Notes: a model not told the origin generated them from the letters alone. A DNA stretch of 64,000 bases from Pterobdella sp. o SKG-2022 (GCA_964035795.1 OZ038321.1:27530459-27594458); one strand, 5' to 3'. Shown: positions 1 through 11,741, numbered from the stretch's first letter. Translations and numbers: made by a program.

Positions 1-1743
1 GGCTCTTAAGCATATTGTGCATGGCATTGAGGTTGTTAAGTTTTAATGATAATCACAATACTGATATCTTAATACGTTTTCTATAAGCCAATGCATGAAA
101 TGTTTCCAAGACTAATTTTTACGGATCAAAAATATAATTTAAAATCGATTTAATCAAACCTTTCCATCACTCTCAGTTCGATCTGAAAGAGGTAATAAAA
201 GACTTAAGGACTCAAAGAGCAGGATCGATACAAAACCAAAACCAATTTGAGTTGTGTTGTAAATCTATATTGACCGCCCTGTCACTTCTAACACAAAAAT
301 GAACATTTTAAAATTAATCTTTATAATACAAAAAATTTTACTTTGTTTAGACGTTCACGCAACTATAACTTGTATCAAAATAACATAAAAAAGCTGATTA
401 AAAGTTCTATTTTATACAACTTTATCAATTTTATACCAGTCATTTTTGGCATTGTTATTTCAAGTCAGTTTCCATACCGGTATGGATTAAAAATTTCCAA
501 GTCTTATCTTGTGTATTAGTTGTGACGTTCAATACTCTATTTCGTTATCGAATTTTTTCTTGAGGTTTTAGGTTTGAAAGTTTCGATTGAGTTTTTTGTG
601 AATTTTTTCAGAACATGACTTGCTAGTCTACATTTACAAAAATTTTTTACCTATTGTTTTGGAAGTTTTTCTTTTAATTCTAGTCATGTTTTTTATGATA
701 AATCATTTATTTGGTTTGAGGCGTGATAATTTCTATAAATAAATTCCCTGCTTACCTTCAATTCTGGGCTGAACCGCCAAATTAAATTCGAATTCTAAGC
801 TACATTCCAATCCTTAGACAACATTTGAACCTCGAACTTTAAGCCATAACAGAACCAAGAAACTTTGAACTGTATTCTCGTCACTTAAGCCATGAGCGAT
901 AATTAAAAATAAATTTTAAATTTTAAATGAAATTTTTTAAAATGTAGCAATTTTATTTTATTTGTTATATAAACTTTAAATCAAAATAGATGAAAAATAT
1001 ACTTTATAAAATACTCAAGGCCAATCTTGCATTTAAAGTTTACTTTCAAGTCATAAAAAATAATCAACATTTTTAATAAACGAAGTCAGCAAACAACCAA
1101 AAAAAACAATATATATAACAACGTATCATAAAAATAAACGAAGGAGAAGTAAGAAGCCAAGGCGAAAAAAGAAATTTCAATAAATGGAAGGCATAAGAAT
1201 GAATGGAGTTTACATTTTCTTCCTCAAATCCCTTATAAAACCTCTATCAATGAATGCTAATGAGAATGTAATGGTAACAGTTGTAGCTGTCCTGAAATTT
1301 TTCTCAAGGAACTACATTTTTGTACTTGCGATCAAGATATTTCTAAAAAAGATGATTGAGTATTTATTGGTTGGTGGTGTGATGTTTGTTGTGTTGTTTG
1401 CATTTGTTGGGTAGGAGCTTTCTTGCCTCTCTCAACTGAGTCATTGGAGGACTTTTTCGATCCTTTGGTTAAGCATTAAAAACTTTCAAGAAGAAGATAC
1501 AACATAAAATTTATATATTTTGGGAATAATTAGCCTCAAAATTGTGAATCATAAAACACGACAAGCTTTTTAAATATTGTGGTGTTGTATGATTCACGTT
1601 TATATATTTCACATAACAGAATAGTTGTCGCCATTTATTTGGTCACTAGATTTTTTAAAGACTGAATATATTTATCAATATCAAACTTATAACTTAAGAA
1701 ACAAATAACTTGAATGAAGATAACAAAAGAGCTTATCCTGCAC
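1..1743. other. AT-rich spacer, no supported gene
   Basis: This stretch is very AT-rich with no open frame that resembles a protein. A 76-codon frame at 1184-1414 (+) is hydrophobic and unsupported. Positions 1531-1602 can fold into a loose hairpin whose arms contain GTGAATCATA and TATGATTCAC. A sequence resembling the left arm recurs at 44319-44365, so it is probably a dispersed repeat. Any 3' exons of the FLYWCH unit at 1744-3601 would lie here, but I could not identify them. Confidence 0.5.
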
Positions 1744-3601
1744 CTATAATTGCCTTCAACTTCTCGATGCGGTCAACGTCGGCAGGGTGGTTGTGCTCAT
1801 GCCTATCAATCACTACTGAGTTTTTGGTGGTTATGGCCCCAGAACACCCCTTAGAGGACTCGTAACACCTGCGAATTTTAACGCTTCATTTCAAAATAAA
1901 AGTTCACATTGACTAGTGGGCGATTTTTAAAATTAAAACTGTCAACTATTGATCTTTAAATGAAGTTTTGATGTAAAAAAGGATCTTTTTAGAATATACT
2001 GAGAAACATTACCAGTGATGCAACAAAATAGGAATTGTAAAAAAAAGAAAAGACGCTGTAAATGCAATAATTCAGACATTAAAACAATCATGGTCAACTA
2101 AAAAGGCGTTTATATTGAATTTTATATTTTGAAGTATGCCGAGAAGAAACTGATAAATTGAAATTACTCTTCAAAAGCTTAATATCACAAACAAAGCAAT
2201 ACACATTCACCCATTTAAAGGTTTTCATGAAAAAAAAACTTATTGAGAACAAACTTCCAAGATATCTTCGACTCGGTGCATTTTTGATGCAATTTGTAAG
2301 AGAAGCCATGCAACAACAGCATAGGGTTGCCCTTGTCTGGGGATAATTTCTTGGTTTTTTGCTGGGTCTGTGGGGTCTGCGGGAAATAAAGTAGATTTTT
2401 TTCATTTCTTTAGTTGAAATACGATTTAATATTGTTTTTATCTTTTGAAAATTTTTACAAAATTTAAAATGTAATTAATAAAATTAAAGCTATGACATTT
2501 GAAGCCACAATGTTGCATAACCTTTTGAGCATTTTCCTCCTTGTCAGCGGTGGTGGTAGTGGTGTCAGAGATAGTAGTGGTGGTGTCAGCGAAGGTAGTG
2601 GTGGCGATGGTTGGTGTCTTATTCAATGTCTTAGCAACTTCTTTCATTCCTGAAGTTACAATACTAGTTTATAAAAACCTTCAAATGATAAACTTAAAAA
2701 CTCAAGCACATAAAGCAAATGAACATCAAGCTACAGTCAGGTTGATAATGATGACAAGAGTGAAAACAAGGCAACAAACCATTTTTAGACGGGCTAATAA
2801 TCTTCACTGAACTAGCGGAGGTGATGTGCAAACGTGGTGATGATATTGTTTGATGTTGTTGCACTGAGGTGTTGAGGAAAACTTTTGAGCATCCATTTGG
2901 CAACAAAATATTTGGCTCAAAAGGTTGCAGAAGTTTAATTTGAATCTTTTCTGAGTTGATTATTTGTGCAGGTTGAACGGTGAAGCCTTTTTTAATAAGA
3001 ATGAGCCTCTTTTTTTTTGAACTGGATGAGGTGTTTGTAGAAAATGCTGGTTTTTTTTTAGATTTTTTTGAGTTAGTTTTTCTGGTTGTTCATTTGGTTG
3101 AAGGTGTTGTTGGACCGTTTTAAAAAGATTTTGAATTGTCTGTCGTTTCCGTTTTGGTTGTGTATTTTGTTGTTTTTTTTGATATTTTCGTTGGGCTGTT
3201 GACTGATTTTGTTGGTTTGCTTGATAAGGCTGCAATACATTCATATTACTTTTGTCTGAAACCTTCTCTTTTAATTTAACAAATAACAGTTGCTTCACTG
3301 GCTCTTGTTGTTTTTGAAAGTACTGAAAGGCTTGCGAACTCTGTTGTATTATTCGCGGAGTTTGTTGTGTTGCTTGTTGGTTTTGTTTAACTATCGGGGA
3401 GTCTTGTGGAGTATGTTGAAGTTGTTGGTGGCTTACATCGCTTACACTATTATTTTCAACATCAATATTAATATCACCATCATCATTATCATCAAGATTG
3501 CTAGCATTTTGATTTGTTTGCATATTGCCTGAAGAAAGTTTTTGGAGAGAAAATGAAAGGATTTGATTGAAAATGTTTTCTTTATATTTAGCGCTGTTCA
3601 C
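1744..3601 (-). CDS. FLYWCH zinc-finger protein, unit C (partial model)
   Basis: Two exons encode one complete FLYWCH finger. Exon 2367-2255 carries the first half (NPMLLLHGFSYKLH, then the conserved Trp as WK). Exon 1868-1744 carries the second half (KCYESSKGCSG and the HEHNHPAD signature). The junction is phase 2 and rebuilds W-K-C, so the C2H2-type ligands (two Cys, then His-x-His) are present. FLYWCH fingers bind DNA or mediate protein contacts in chromatin proteins. Upstream on the same strand lie a Gln/Lys-rich open frame (3601-2960) and a Thr-rich one (about 2650-2535). They are plausible N-terminal exons of this unit, but the splicing between them is inferred and they could be unrelated low-complexity frames. 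The 1868-1744 exon ends in phase 1 and I found no downstream partner, so the 3' end is unknown. Confidence is high for the two finger exons and low for the rest. Confidence 0.6.
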
Positions 3602-4336
3602 TGGACCTTCAAATGTTTAATATTTATTTTAAATGGTTAATTTTCAAGATATTTCTAACATAAGAATAAAAAAAAATTGCTTAAGTGTATGTTTTCGGTG
3701 CCTTCATTGCTTCTCAAACTATTCTTCAGTGATGATCTTTTCAATGTTTCTCTTCGTCGTTGAACACGCTTAGTGGGAATCAAATTGAGGTTATGAAAGG
3801 AAAAATGCTGATTGGTTTTTTATTTAGTAAATAATTTACGGTGCATGATTTTTCAATGAAAATGTTCGTGAATGAAATAAATTCAGTGATAAATTAAAAA
3901 GCATAAAGTTATATAAATTATGGACAAAAATTTTTAGTGACAATAATGTGATAAATATAATGTTCGACTTGAATGACAATATTTAGCAACCTTCAAATGA
4001 TAATTCTGTAGATTTGTATTGCTTTTGGTGTCCTGTCTCTGAGCTAATCTTCTCCCTTTAGTTGGATGAAGTAAAATAAATACTTGGCATAAGCAATGCG
4101 TATGTATAACTATATTAGCCATATACGAAAACAGTTCAAATCAAACACTCCTTCGTTAATTGAATATCGAAGCCTTTTCTAAATGCAACTACGTCTAACC
4201 TCATAAAGTTGGAACTATGAAAATGATATACAATGGTGAAGAACTCACATCATCAAGTGTCAATACAAGTGTTTGATTTGAATTTTTCAATGTGTCAAAA
4301 AAGATGAATAAACTCAGTGATAAAACTTTTAGGCAC
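3602..4336. other. spacer without identified exons
   Basis: No frame here resembles a protein. If FLYWCH unit B has 3' exons they should fall in this interval, but none could be matched to the 3' exons of unit A. The 62-codon frame at 3934-4122 (-) is not supported. Confidence 0.35.
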
Positions 4337-5947
4337 CTATCGCTACTTTTAGCATTTCATTATCTTCCACATTGGCTGGGTGGTTGTGTTCCTGCCGCTT
4401 GGTGATTTTGGAATCTTTGGTCGTTAGCAGACCACGGCAACCACCTCTGTAACACCTGCATATCACAGTTCATAAAGTTTAAACGAAATATTAAGATAGC
4501 GTTTGAGATGTTACTCAGGAATCCAATAACCCGTCTAGGTTACTAATTTTATCTTCTTCCCCCATTGACTGTTATATCAGCAAGCTTTTATCAGAGAAGG
4601 TTCCTAGAGCAAGCTCTTTATGAGCGAGTTCTTCAGACCAATACTCAAAAACCTTAGCTACATGAAAAAACATGAAACACTTTTACTTAGATTTGACTCC
4701 AGCTATGATCTCTAAGTCAAGCATCACCAGTCCTGGGCAAGACGTTTAGGCCTGCTAGTTGGTGGGGCTGCTACCCTTTCAGAGTACAAATCTAAACGAC
4801 CCTTCCCTGCCCTCCAGTAATCCTTTAGGGTTACTACTTTTATCTTTTTCCAAGATAATTTTTTGGAGGACCCACACAGACTGTTTCATCAATCTGCTCT
4901 TATCAGGCTAGGTTCTTAGGACAAGTTCTTAATGTGCAAAGAAACATCCTAAGACCAACACTAACGGTCTGATGATGAAGATAGGGTACGTTCCTAATCT
5001 AAACGGCAAAACATGGGGGTAATAAAAAAAAAAATTCAATCATTAGTAATATTATTACCACCTCAATTTTGTCAATTATTTATATACTTTTTGTATTTAT
5101 ATAACGCGCTTTCCCCAAAAACCAGTATATATTACATAAATCAATAATTTTCTTTTAGTTTTTTTTTAAACATAAAATAATATTTCATAAGATCATGTTG
5201 AAAACAATATGAAAAAGGTAGACTCACTTCTATGAAACCCACTTGAGACTGGTTTTGAAGTTGAAACGGATGCTGTACGAGTAACCCTCCATCAACAAAA
5301 TGGGGTTGCCATCCAGTGAGGTTATTATCTCTACTTTCTTCTCATTTTGAAGCTGTGGTATGGATGGTGGATCAATTGTTTAATGATAAAATGCCTGATG
5401 ATCAATGTGGTTTCAAGTATTTTTTAAACTACAGTGGCATTCAAAACTCATCAAGTCCCAAACAAGACCCTTCGATATAACCTTAACCAAGGTTTTTCTG
5501 TCACTATCATTATCATTTTATTATTGGCGGTATTTTTTCTTTTTCCAGAAGGTCACTCACCTCTTATTGTCCTTTTTCGTGCTTCTTCTATTACCAAACT
5601 AAGTTTATGACAATGAATTTCCATCATGCTTTTTTAAGTCATCTTTGGTCCTCCCTTCTGAATCAACCAATGTTTGTTTTTATTATCTTCATTACTTAAC
5701 TTGATTTATTTCCTATTTTTATATTATTTTTATGGAAATTTAGATTTTTGAAATGATTTAAATGAACATATATATATTTCAAGCACTATATTAAAAACCA
5801 AAAATAACACGAAACAAACTCCAACCTCCATACAATCCGGGTGAGTTTGGCACATTTGTAATGGATGTTGTAAGAGAAGCCATCAAGGAGCAGCAGAGGG
5901 TACCCCTGCAGGAATGTCACAATCTCCAACTTCTTCATATGCTGAAG
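4337..5947 (-). CDS. FLYWCH zinc-finger protein, unit B (partial model)
   Basis: Exon 5947-5826 (122 nt, the same length as its counterpart in unit A) encodes LQHMKKLEIVTFLQGYPLLL, then DGFSYNIHYKC and the Trp codon, and ends in phase 2. Exon 4455-4337 begins in the matching phase and encodes CYRGGCRGLLTTKDSK, then the EHNHPANVED signature, ending in phase 1. Together they form a full FLYWCH finger with its Trp-x-Cys, second Cys and His-x-His ligands. Between them lies a third, damaged first-half exon (5352-5239). A coding-looking stretch at about 6535-6430 (minus, SEKKEDMMEVVRD) may be an upstream exon of this unit or an alternative 3' exon of unit A. The start and end of the gene are not defined. 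The function is unknown beyond the zinc finger. Confidence 0.6.
4530..4965. repeat. degenerate direct duplication, about 300 bp period
   Basis: The stretch near 4531-4650 (TTACTAATTTTATCTTCTTC, then GCTTTTATCAG, then TTCTTCAGACCAA) reappears near 4825-4960 as TTACTACTTTTATCTTTTTC, TGCTCTTATCAG and TCCTAAGACCAA. The copies are diverged and interrupted by indels. It lies in the intron of FLYWCH unit B between the damaged exon and the second-half exon. No open frame accompanies it, and its origin is unclear. Confidence 0.5.
5239..5352 (-). pseudogene. duplicated FLYWCH first-half exon with damaged splice donor
   Basis: After an ACCACAG acceptor this segment reads LQNEKKVEIITSLDGNPILL, then MEGYSYSIRFNF and the Trp codon. 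It is clearly homologous to the first-half FLYWCH exons at 9430-9309 and 5947-5826. Those exons end with TGG-AG before GT, giving a phase-2 donor. Here the sequence after TGG is GTTTCATAG. Splicing at that GT gives phase 0, which does not join any second-half exon in the region, and reading through meets a TAG stop. It therefore looks like a dead duplicated exon, or one used only for skipping or alternative splicing. It has no second-half exon of its own. Confidence 0.55.
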
Positions 5948-6607
5948 CTGTGAAATGAAAATAATGTTTCAATTGATAATCACTTCAAAAGAATAAACTC
6001 TGGCTAAAGACTCTATTTCTATTATTTCTCATGAATCTCATAAGGAATGATGTAAGTGAACATCCTTGGCCTCTCAGACTCCTACATTATTACCAATAAC
6101 AAGATCTTGCAAGCAGGATGTATCCACATTATGTGTGATCATCGTTTGATAAAATATCTACAATCAAACACTAAGAAATAGGTTTTTCATTCTTGATGTT
6201 TTTGACAACGATGTATGAACTTGCAGGTTTTAAATTGTTCAAGCCTGGTTCACAAGGTGACACGTGGCAAATACTTTAATGACAACTTCACATGAATCAC
6301 CAATGAAGATTCAAAACATCCAATAAAAAATTTATGACAATAATTTAATATTAAATCCCACGACCAACTATCACATATCATGGATGTCTTAAAGATTTCA
6401 TCAAAAATGCAGCTAGGTCTTGGTACAACTATTGACCCATGGTAACCCTAAATGGCACTCAAACTCCATTGTAATGGTACTCATATCTCTGACGACCTCC
6501 ATCATATCCTCCTTCTTTTCAGATGCCAATGCAGTAGATGTATTTATGTTGCATCAAAATAATATTCAATCTACAGCTTTAAACTAATTAAAGATTATAA
6601 TTGAAGC

Positions 6608-9430
6608 TTAGAGTGGCGTAAGGACCTTATCCGGGTAGTTCTGCAGATCCCCATACATGATGATGGCAGCTTTCTCACTTGATGTGGCAGCTACAGTCTA
6701 TTTTATCCCTTCAGTTGGTTAATAAATTCTTTAATGAAACCAAAACCAATTATTATTCAGTTCATCTATTGCAAATTGCTATCTATGCAGTTGCAAGTTG
6801 TACCTGGCGAGATCAAATTGGCGATGTCAACTATATCTTCGTTATATTGAAATTCCTCTTCACTGCATTGGGACGCCTGTGAAAACTTATCCATTAGGGC
6901 TCTCCGCTGTTGAACACGAACAGCCTTTAGCAAAGATTTCGCTTTGGGTAAGACTGATTCCATCTGCCAAGTAAAACAGGTGTAAAACAAATTATATAGC
7001 TCAAAAAATGTGATTTCATATGACCGCGTTAACAGGCTTTAAAATCATGATAACTTCTCAATTAAAAATATATGTTTGAAAAAACCTTCAATTTTCCAAT
7101 ATTTTCAAAAAGCCGTACAAGCTTAAGTTTTGACGTGTCTGGGTTTTTGAGGGCCTAATGTATAGTCATAACCACAGCATATCAAAACCTCTTTTGGGTA
7201 TTTCTTCAACTCTCGACGTATAATGGCACTTGGTCCCTCGGTTGAATTCAGTGCAGCCTCCCTCAGGGCTTTAATAACAGTTATTTGATAGTTTTTGTAA
7301 ATTCATCAATTGTTTTGTGAATTTATTATTTGTTCAATCATGTGCTTTGAAGATATCAAAGATTTTGACAGCTTTGTCTTTATGGCAAAAAGCTGCAGCA
7401 CTTCTGAAAGTTTAACACTTGAGTAATCTTATCCACCTTTGCTTCTAAGATTTGACTATCAAGTATAATCACATTTTGACTCATTTTTCGTGAAAAATTA
7501 CCATAAGATTATAAAAATGAGTATCAAAACTATACAGTTTCAAGCTTATATTCTAGGAAAACCCCCTGAAAACAGAAGGTTGGCATCTAGCAGAAAAAAG
7601 TATTCGGCCTTTGAAAAAAACTGTTCAAACACTTCTGCCTCTGCTCTTGTGAACATGAAAAAAGAAATATTGCGTCTTGAAAAAACCTTTTCAAATGGTG
7701 CAGCAAGTGTAGAACCCCAAGCAACCTCAGACTCAACCAGAGATTTTAAAGTTGGCACAAAACTGCAGAAAGACATTAAAAACCACTCCTAAGAAATTCA
7801 TGACTGAATATGACCAATGAGTAATCAAAATATAAATAAATCTGTATAGATCAAGCATTCACAGACCTATCATGGCCTTCAACTTCTTAATCTTGTTTGG
7901 ATTGGGTGGGTGGTTGTGCTCCATGATGTTGAGAACCTCAGACTCGTTGGTTGTCACCTTGCTGTGGCAACCTTCCTTATTCATGGAACATCTGTCAATA
8001 ATAATTTATAATTTTAGATGGAGTGTAAGATTTAAGTTTTTCTTAATGTTTATTTAAAAAAACATATAGTTCCCTTCATCAATTAGTTATGTCTGTTTTT
8101 CTGAGAAAAGATTCAAACTTTTCTGAAAAGAATCCTCTTTTACCCAAAACTTGTTGATAGTCCTAAACACTGTGTCTTTCTGAATCGATATATTGATGAA
8201 ACTCATTCAAGAGTGCACCTCATCATGTTTCACTTTGACTGAGTCTCACAGATCCATCACAAGTTGTATGCAAACTACCTTTATACCCACCTTACCACAT
8301 GTATGAAAATTTTATTTGGTCACATCTTATTTATGAGAGCATTGCGCCTAATAAGCTTGATAGAGTGCTAGTTTCTGATAGGATTTTGAGCTTAAGCCTG
8401 GTACTCTCTTCTTTCTATTTTTTTGTTTCTCAGTCAGATCTTTACAGTTCATTTCAACTGTAAACTCAGCCAAATTTACTGTACAGGCCGTTTATTAAAC
8501 AATTTATATTTATTTTCACCAAATTTATTTTCAATTTAGCGCTACCTTTGGATTATAGGCTTATCAAAGAGGTTATTGTTGGTAATGCCAAAATGGATGT
8601 AAAACCGAAGTTTTGCTACCTTGGTGATATGTTGTGTGCAGGTGGAGGTTGTGAACTGGCAGTTATCACCAGATGTTCATTTGCCTGGGGTAAATTTAAA
8701 AACTGTTGCCCATATTGACCTCTAAACACATCACCTTGAAACTTCGTGGCAAATTATACACATCTTGTGTGCGTTCTGCCTTGTTATATGGCAGTGAAAA
8801 CTGGGCTCCAACAGTTGCTGTTTTGCAAAGGCTACAGCGCAACGATAGGTCTATGATCCGATGGATATGTGCCGTTAAGCCAAAAGATAGAAGTTCATCA
8901 TCAGTTTTCCTCACAAAACTCAAAATCCCAGACATAAGGACGCTGCTACAGAGCCGTCGTCTTCGTTGGTATGGTCACGTGAGACGTTCGTCCATGTGTA
9001 TCAAAGACGTGCTCGAACTTCCTCGGCCTGGAGGTCGTTCCCGTGGTAGACCAGCAAAAACTTAGTTGAGTTGTGTTGAAAAGGATATGGAATCCTATGG
9101 CCTGGAAAATGCGGATCCACTCAATAAAGCTGAGTGGAGAAAGTGTATTAGCCGACTGCTGTATATACCAGCTACTGGGACGGGACGCCTACAGCAATAT
9201 AATCTAATATGGACATTATTATTATTCTATTATTAAAGGTTTTATTGATATGGTTGATTTGAATAAAAATTAAAAATCCTAGCTATATATACAGAATAGA
9301 ATTCTAACCTCCATATATATTGCTTTCCCTTGGATCGACTCTTATACAAGTTGTATGAGAATCCATCCATAACCAACAGAGGGGAGCCTCTGTTTGAAGT
9401 AATGAATTCTAGTCGATTCTGATTCTGAAA
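6608..9430 (-). CDS. FLYWCH zinc-finger protein, unit A (MULE N-terminal-like, 3' complete)
   Basis: Exons 9430-9309, 7991-7867, 7268-7189, 6963-6804 and 6690-6608 join in consistent phases and end at a TAA. Exons 1 and 2 form a FLYWCH finger: FITSNRGSPLLVMDGFSYNL, then the Trp-Arg-Cys junction, a second Cys in GCHSK and EHNHPPNPNK. Next come ALREAALNSTEGPSAIIRRE and LPKAKSLLKAVRVQQRRALM. This layout (finger, then an SxII segment, then a Leu/Arg-rich helical segment) is what I know from FLYWCH proteins related to MULE transposases and their domesticated relatives. The protein ends soon after, with MYGDLQNYPDKVLTPL, so the transposase catalytic domain is absent. The 5' end is not established: exon 1 begins in phase 0 after an acceptor, so upstream exons must exist. 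A LINE fragment sits in the first intron. The likely role is a small DNA- or protein-binding nuclear protein; this is inferred from the finger only. Confidence 0.7.
7517..7792 (+). CDS. small basic open frame, uncertain
   Basis: This 91-codon frame (MSIKTIQFQAYILGKPPENR at the start) is rich in Lys, Ser and Glu and contains a short amphipathic stretch (VNMKKEILRLEKTF). It ends at TAA after KLQKDIKNHS. An alternative ATG lies 27 nt upstream at 7490. It lies inside an intron of FLYWCH unit A on the opposite strand. The opposite frame is also open over much of this interval but does not fit the phase of the neighbouring FLYWCH exons. I do not recognise the protein. It could be a short gene, an exon of a longer plus-strand gene or chance. 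Confidence 0.25.
   Translation: MSIKTIQFQAYILGKPPENRRLASSRKKYSAFEKNCSNTSASALVNMKKEILRLEKTFSNGAASVEPQATSDSTRDFKVGTKLQKDIKNHS
8530..9235 (+). mobile_element. 5'-truncated non-LTR retrotransposon, 3' end of RT open frame
   Basis: Translated pieces match the C-terminal region of the LINE at 46683-49490. [20 protein letters not shown] here parallels the [14 protein letters not shown] region there. Further downstream this copy has RNDRSMIRWICAVKPKDR and LRWYGHVRRS, a common LINE C-terminal pattern. The frame is broken by a one-base shift near 8705, and a TAG interrupts it at 9063-9065. The end reads LQQYNLIWTLLLF, followed by a short ATT-rich tail. It is inserted in the first known intron of FLYWCH unit A in the opposite orientation. 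It is a dead fragment. Confidence 0.85.
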
Positions 9431-9879
9431 CTGTGGGATGAAATGGAGGGCCATATTATTTATAGATAAGATCTTATTCAAAGCTTTGTATTTAACAAAC
9501 GCTGGTTTTTTTCATCAATCATCGTTTTGTGGCCTCATTTGTATAGCGTTAGGCGTGAAAACACACTGTGGAACAGATGTTAACTCATGACCCAACATGA
9601 GGTCAAACCTGGTAACTTCAGCTAATTATTATTCTACCAGCTGATTTCAATAATTTTTATTGAAAAGAACGTTTTGAGAATTTTAGTTTGCCAATGAAAC
9701 TAGGAAGTTATTTTAATGACAAACAGTAAAAGAAAGTGTTTTTTTAAGTATAAAATTTCTTGAATTTCATGTCGATAAACGATTTGTACTCACATGTTTT
9801 TCATATTTTATAGTAATTTAAAATGCTCTTTAAACATAAAAAATATCAATAAATTTTAAATTATTTTTAAATCTTGAGT

Positions 9880-10200
9880 TAGAACATTGCGAACCTCTTT
9901 GAGGTAGTTCTTGAACTTTCTATGAATGAGGACACCTGGTTCTTGAGGCAGAGTAGGTTCAGTTTCAGTTTTATTTCAAAAAAATAAATGTGAATATTTG
10001 CATTAATAAATGAATAATCAAATTCCCCAAAATGAACATGATAGGACACAACACCTGATGGGGCAGTATTTGATGTCTCAGCTTCATCTGCCTCTGGCTG
10101 CTCTCCTGATGCTTTCTAGTCTTCTGGCGGTTGAGCCAACAGTTTACTCAGTCGTTCTTGTCGAGCAGAACAAATCACTGCTTTTATTTTTGGCACACAC
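9880..10200 (-). other. possible upstream FLYWCH unit A exons, one with in-frame stop
   Basis: On the minus strand 10200-10050 reads KAVICSARQERLSKLLAQPP, then a TAG, then KASGEQPEADEAETSNTAPS. The frame looks coding on both sides of the stop. A GTAAAC donor just before the stop (in CTGAGTAAAC) could avoid it. A second stretch near 9965-9885 reads EPTLPQEPGVLIHRKFKNYL. Both lie upstream of the first FLYWCH exon and could be 5' exons of unit A. I could not fix their boundaries, so they are reported only as candidates. Confidence 0.35.
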
Positions 10201-10570
10201 AAAATCACCTGTAAATCATATTATTATTTGATTGATATTTCATGAAAACATTTAAACTTAATGGTCAAAAGATATTTTAGTAGCAGTGAGCTAGCCAGAG
10301 AGAATGGGACAGGAGTGTTTTGGACACCTATATAGTTCTTCACACCAGTAGATGGACAATTATTTCTTCAACAGGCTGCTGAAATTCAGCATATAGACAG
10401 GAATCTAATCATTTATAAAGTTCTTTATAAGTTCCCATGTTTGCAACTAGTGTTGTGCGTTGTTTGAAGGAACCAACTTAAGATTCTGCACACCAACAGA
10501 GTTCATAATGCCTCGTAACACTTTATGTGGTCATGGCCAACAGTATATAGATAATGATGCTTAATGGTAA

Positions 10571-10649
10571 TGAATATAATTTCCGAACACTAGTAAGTTT
10601 ATTAAGATACGAAGCTTTTCGTTAACAACGTAACATTTTCAAGTATGAG
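10571..10649. mobile_element. half-copy of palindromic MITE-like repeat
   Basis: The sequence begins TGAATATAATTTCCGAACAC and continues through TACGAAGCTTTTCGTTAAC. It matches the left arm of the full palindromes at 16632-16773 and 42863-42967. The right arm is missing, so this is a truncated copy. Confidence 0.7.
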
Positions 10650-10702
10650 AAACCGTTTTATTGATATTACTATGGCAACAGATAAAAGTTAATTCTAAAC
10701 CC

Positions 10703-11195
10703 CATAATTATTGCAAAAATATTATTAAAATGAAAAAGTGACGTGCACTATAATGTAAATCAGAGATAATAAAAAAAGAAAATGTGTAAGCAACTCTAAT
10801 AAAATAAGGCCTATTGTGTAACACCATTTCTAAATCAGGATAAATTCCTAATCTTGCAGTTCATGAATGTTGCAAAGATATATCATGAAAAGGACTATCA
10901 AGTAAATGAGAGGCAAAAAATAAGGCATATTATGGAACACTATTTCTAAATAATAATAAATTCCTTATGTCCTTATTGTTATTTAAAGTAGGGTTTTGAA
11001 TTTTAATTAAGAAAGTTTCCAATATCCTCCTTTTTCTCCAATTTTCAAGGGCTCGCATCAAACTTCTCCACGAGAATTTATGTGTATGGTTCTTCGATAT
11101 GTGTTTTGCTTACACATTTTCATTTTTTATTATCTCTGATTTACATTATAGTCCACGTCACTTTTTCATTTTAATAATATTTTTGCAATAATTAT
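10703..11195. mobile_element. non-autonomous element with about 90-bp terminal inverted repeats
   Basis: The left end starts CATAATTATTGCAAAAATAT and the right end closes with its near-perfect reverse complement (AATATTTTTGCAATAATTAT, then G). The match continues inward through the AAAAAGTGACGTG and AAATCAGAGATAATAAAAAA segments to about 10793 on the left and 11106 on the right. Inside are two diverged direct repeats containing TAACACCATTTCTAAATCAG (near 10820) and GAACACTATTTCTAAATAAT (near 10935). There is no transposase frame. It looks like a MITE or fold-back element. Confidence 0.75.
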
Positions 11196-11741
11196 GTTGT
11201 ATCTCTTGCTCTGCAATAGCTTTTAATGCACAATCGTCCGCAAAGAAAAGCTCTCTGTTTAGTGTGAACATCGGAAGTTATGAATTTTTTCATGGCACCG
11301 ATACCTGATAGGAATGCCAAGTGAAGTAACATCAAAAGCTTTTGTCAACACTGCTACTAACATCAAGTTGAACAGTTTTAGAGCAAAGACACATTCTTGC
11401 TCTACACTGCTGATCACTTGGAAATGCTTCGAACTAGCACCATTGTTGAGCACTCTAAATGCCGAATACATAGATGTGATAAAATAATTCAAAATTTCTA
11501 TAATTTTAATAAGCTCAAGTCGAATTTTGATAATATCTAGAAAAATTTTACAAAAACCTTCAGCAGAAGAAAAATATATTCTTCAATGAATAATTTCACC
11601 CGAATAAAGAAGTTTTTCTATTTATTTTATGAATTTTTGTCAAGCAATCAAATATGTTTTCGTAAGGTTGTGGCTTGTGTGTTTTGAATTGACTGCGCTA
11701 TAGAACCACAGAAAAATGAGCGATGTTTTGTTTGTCCGTAG

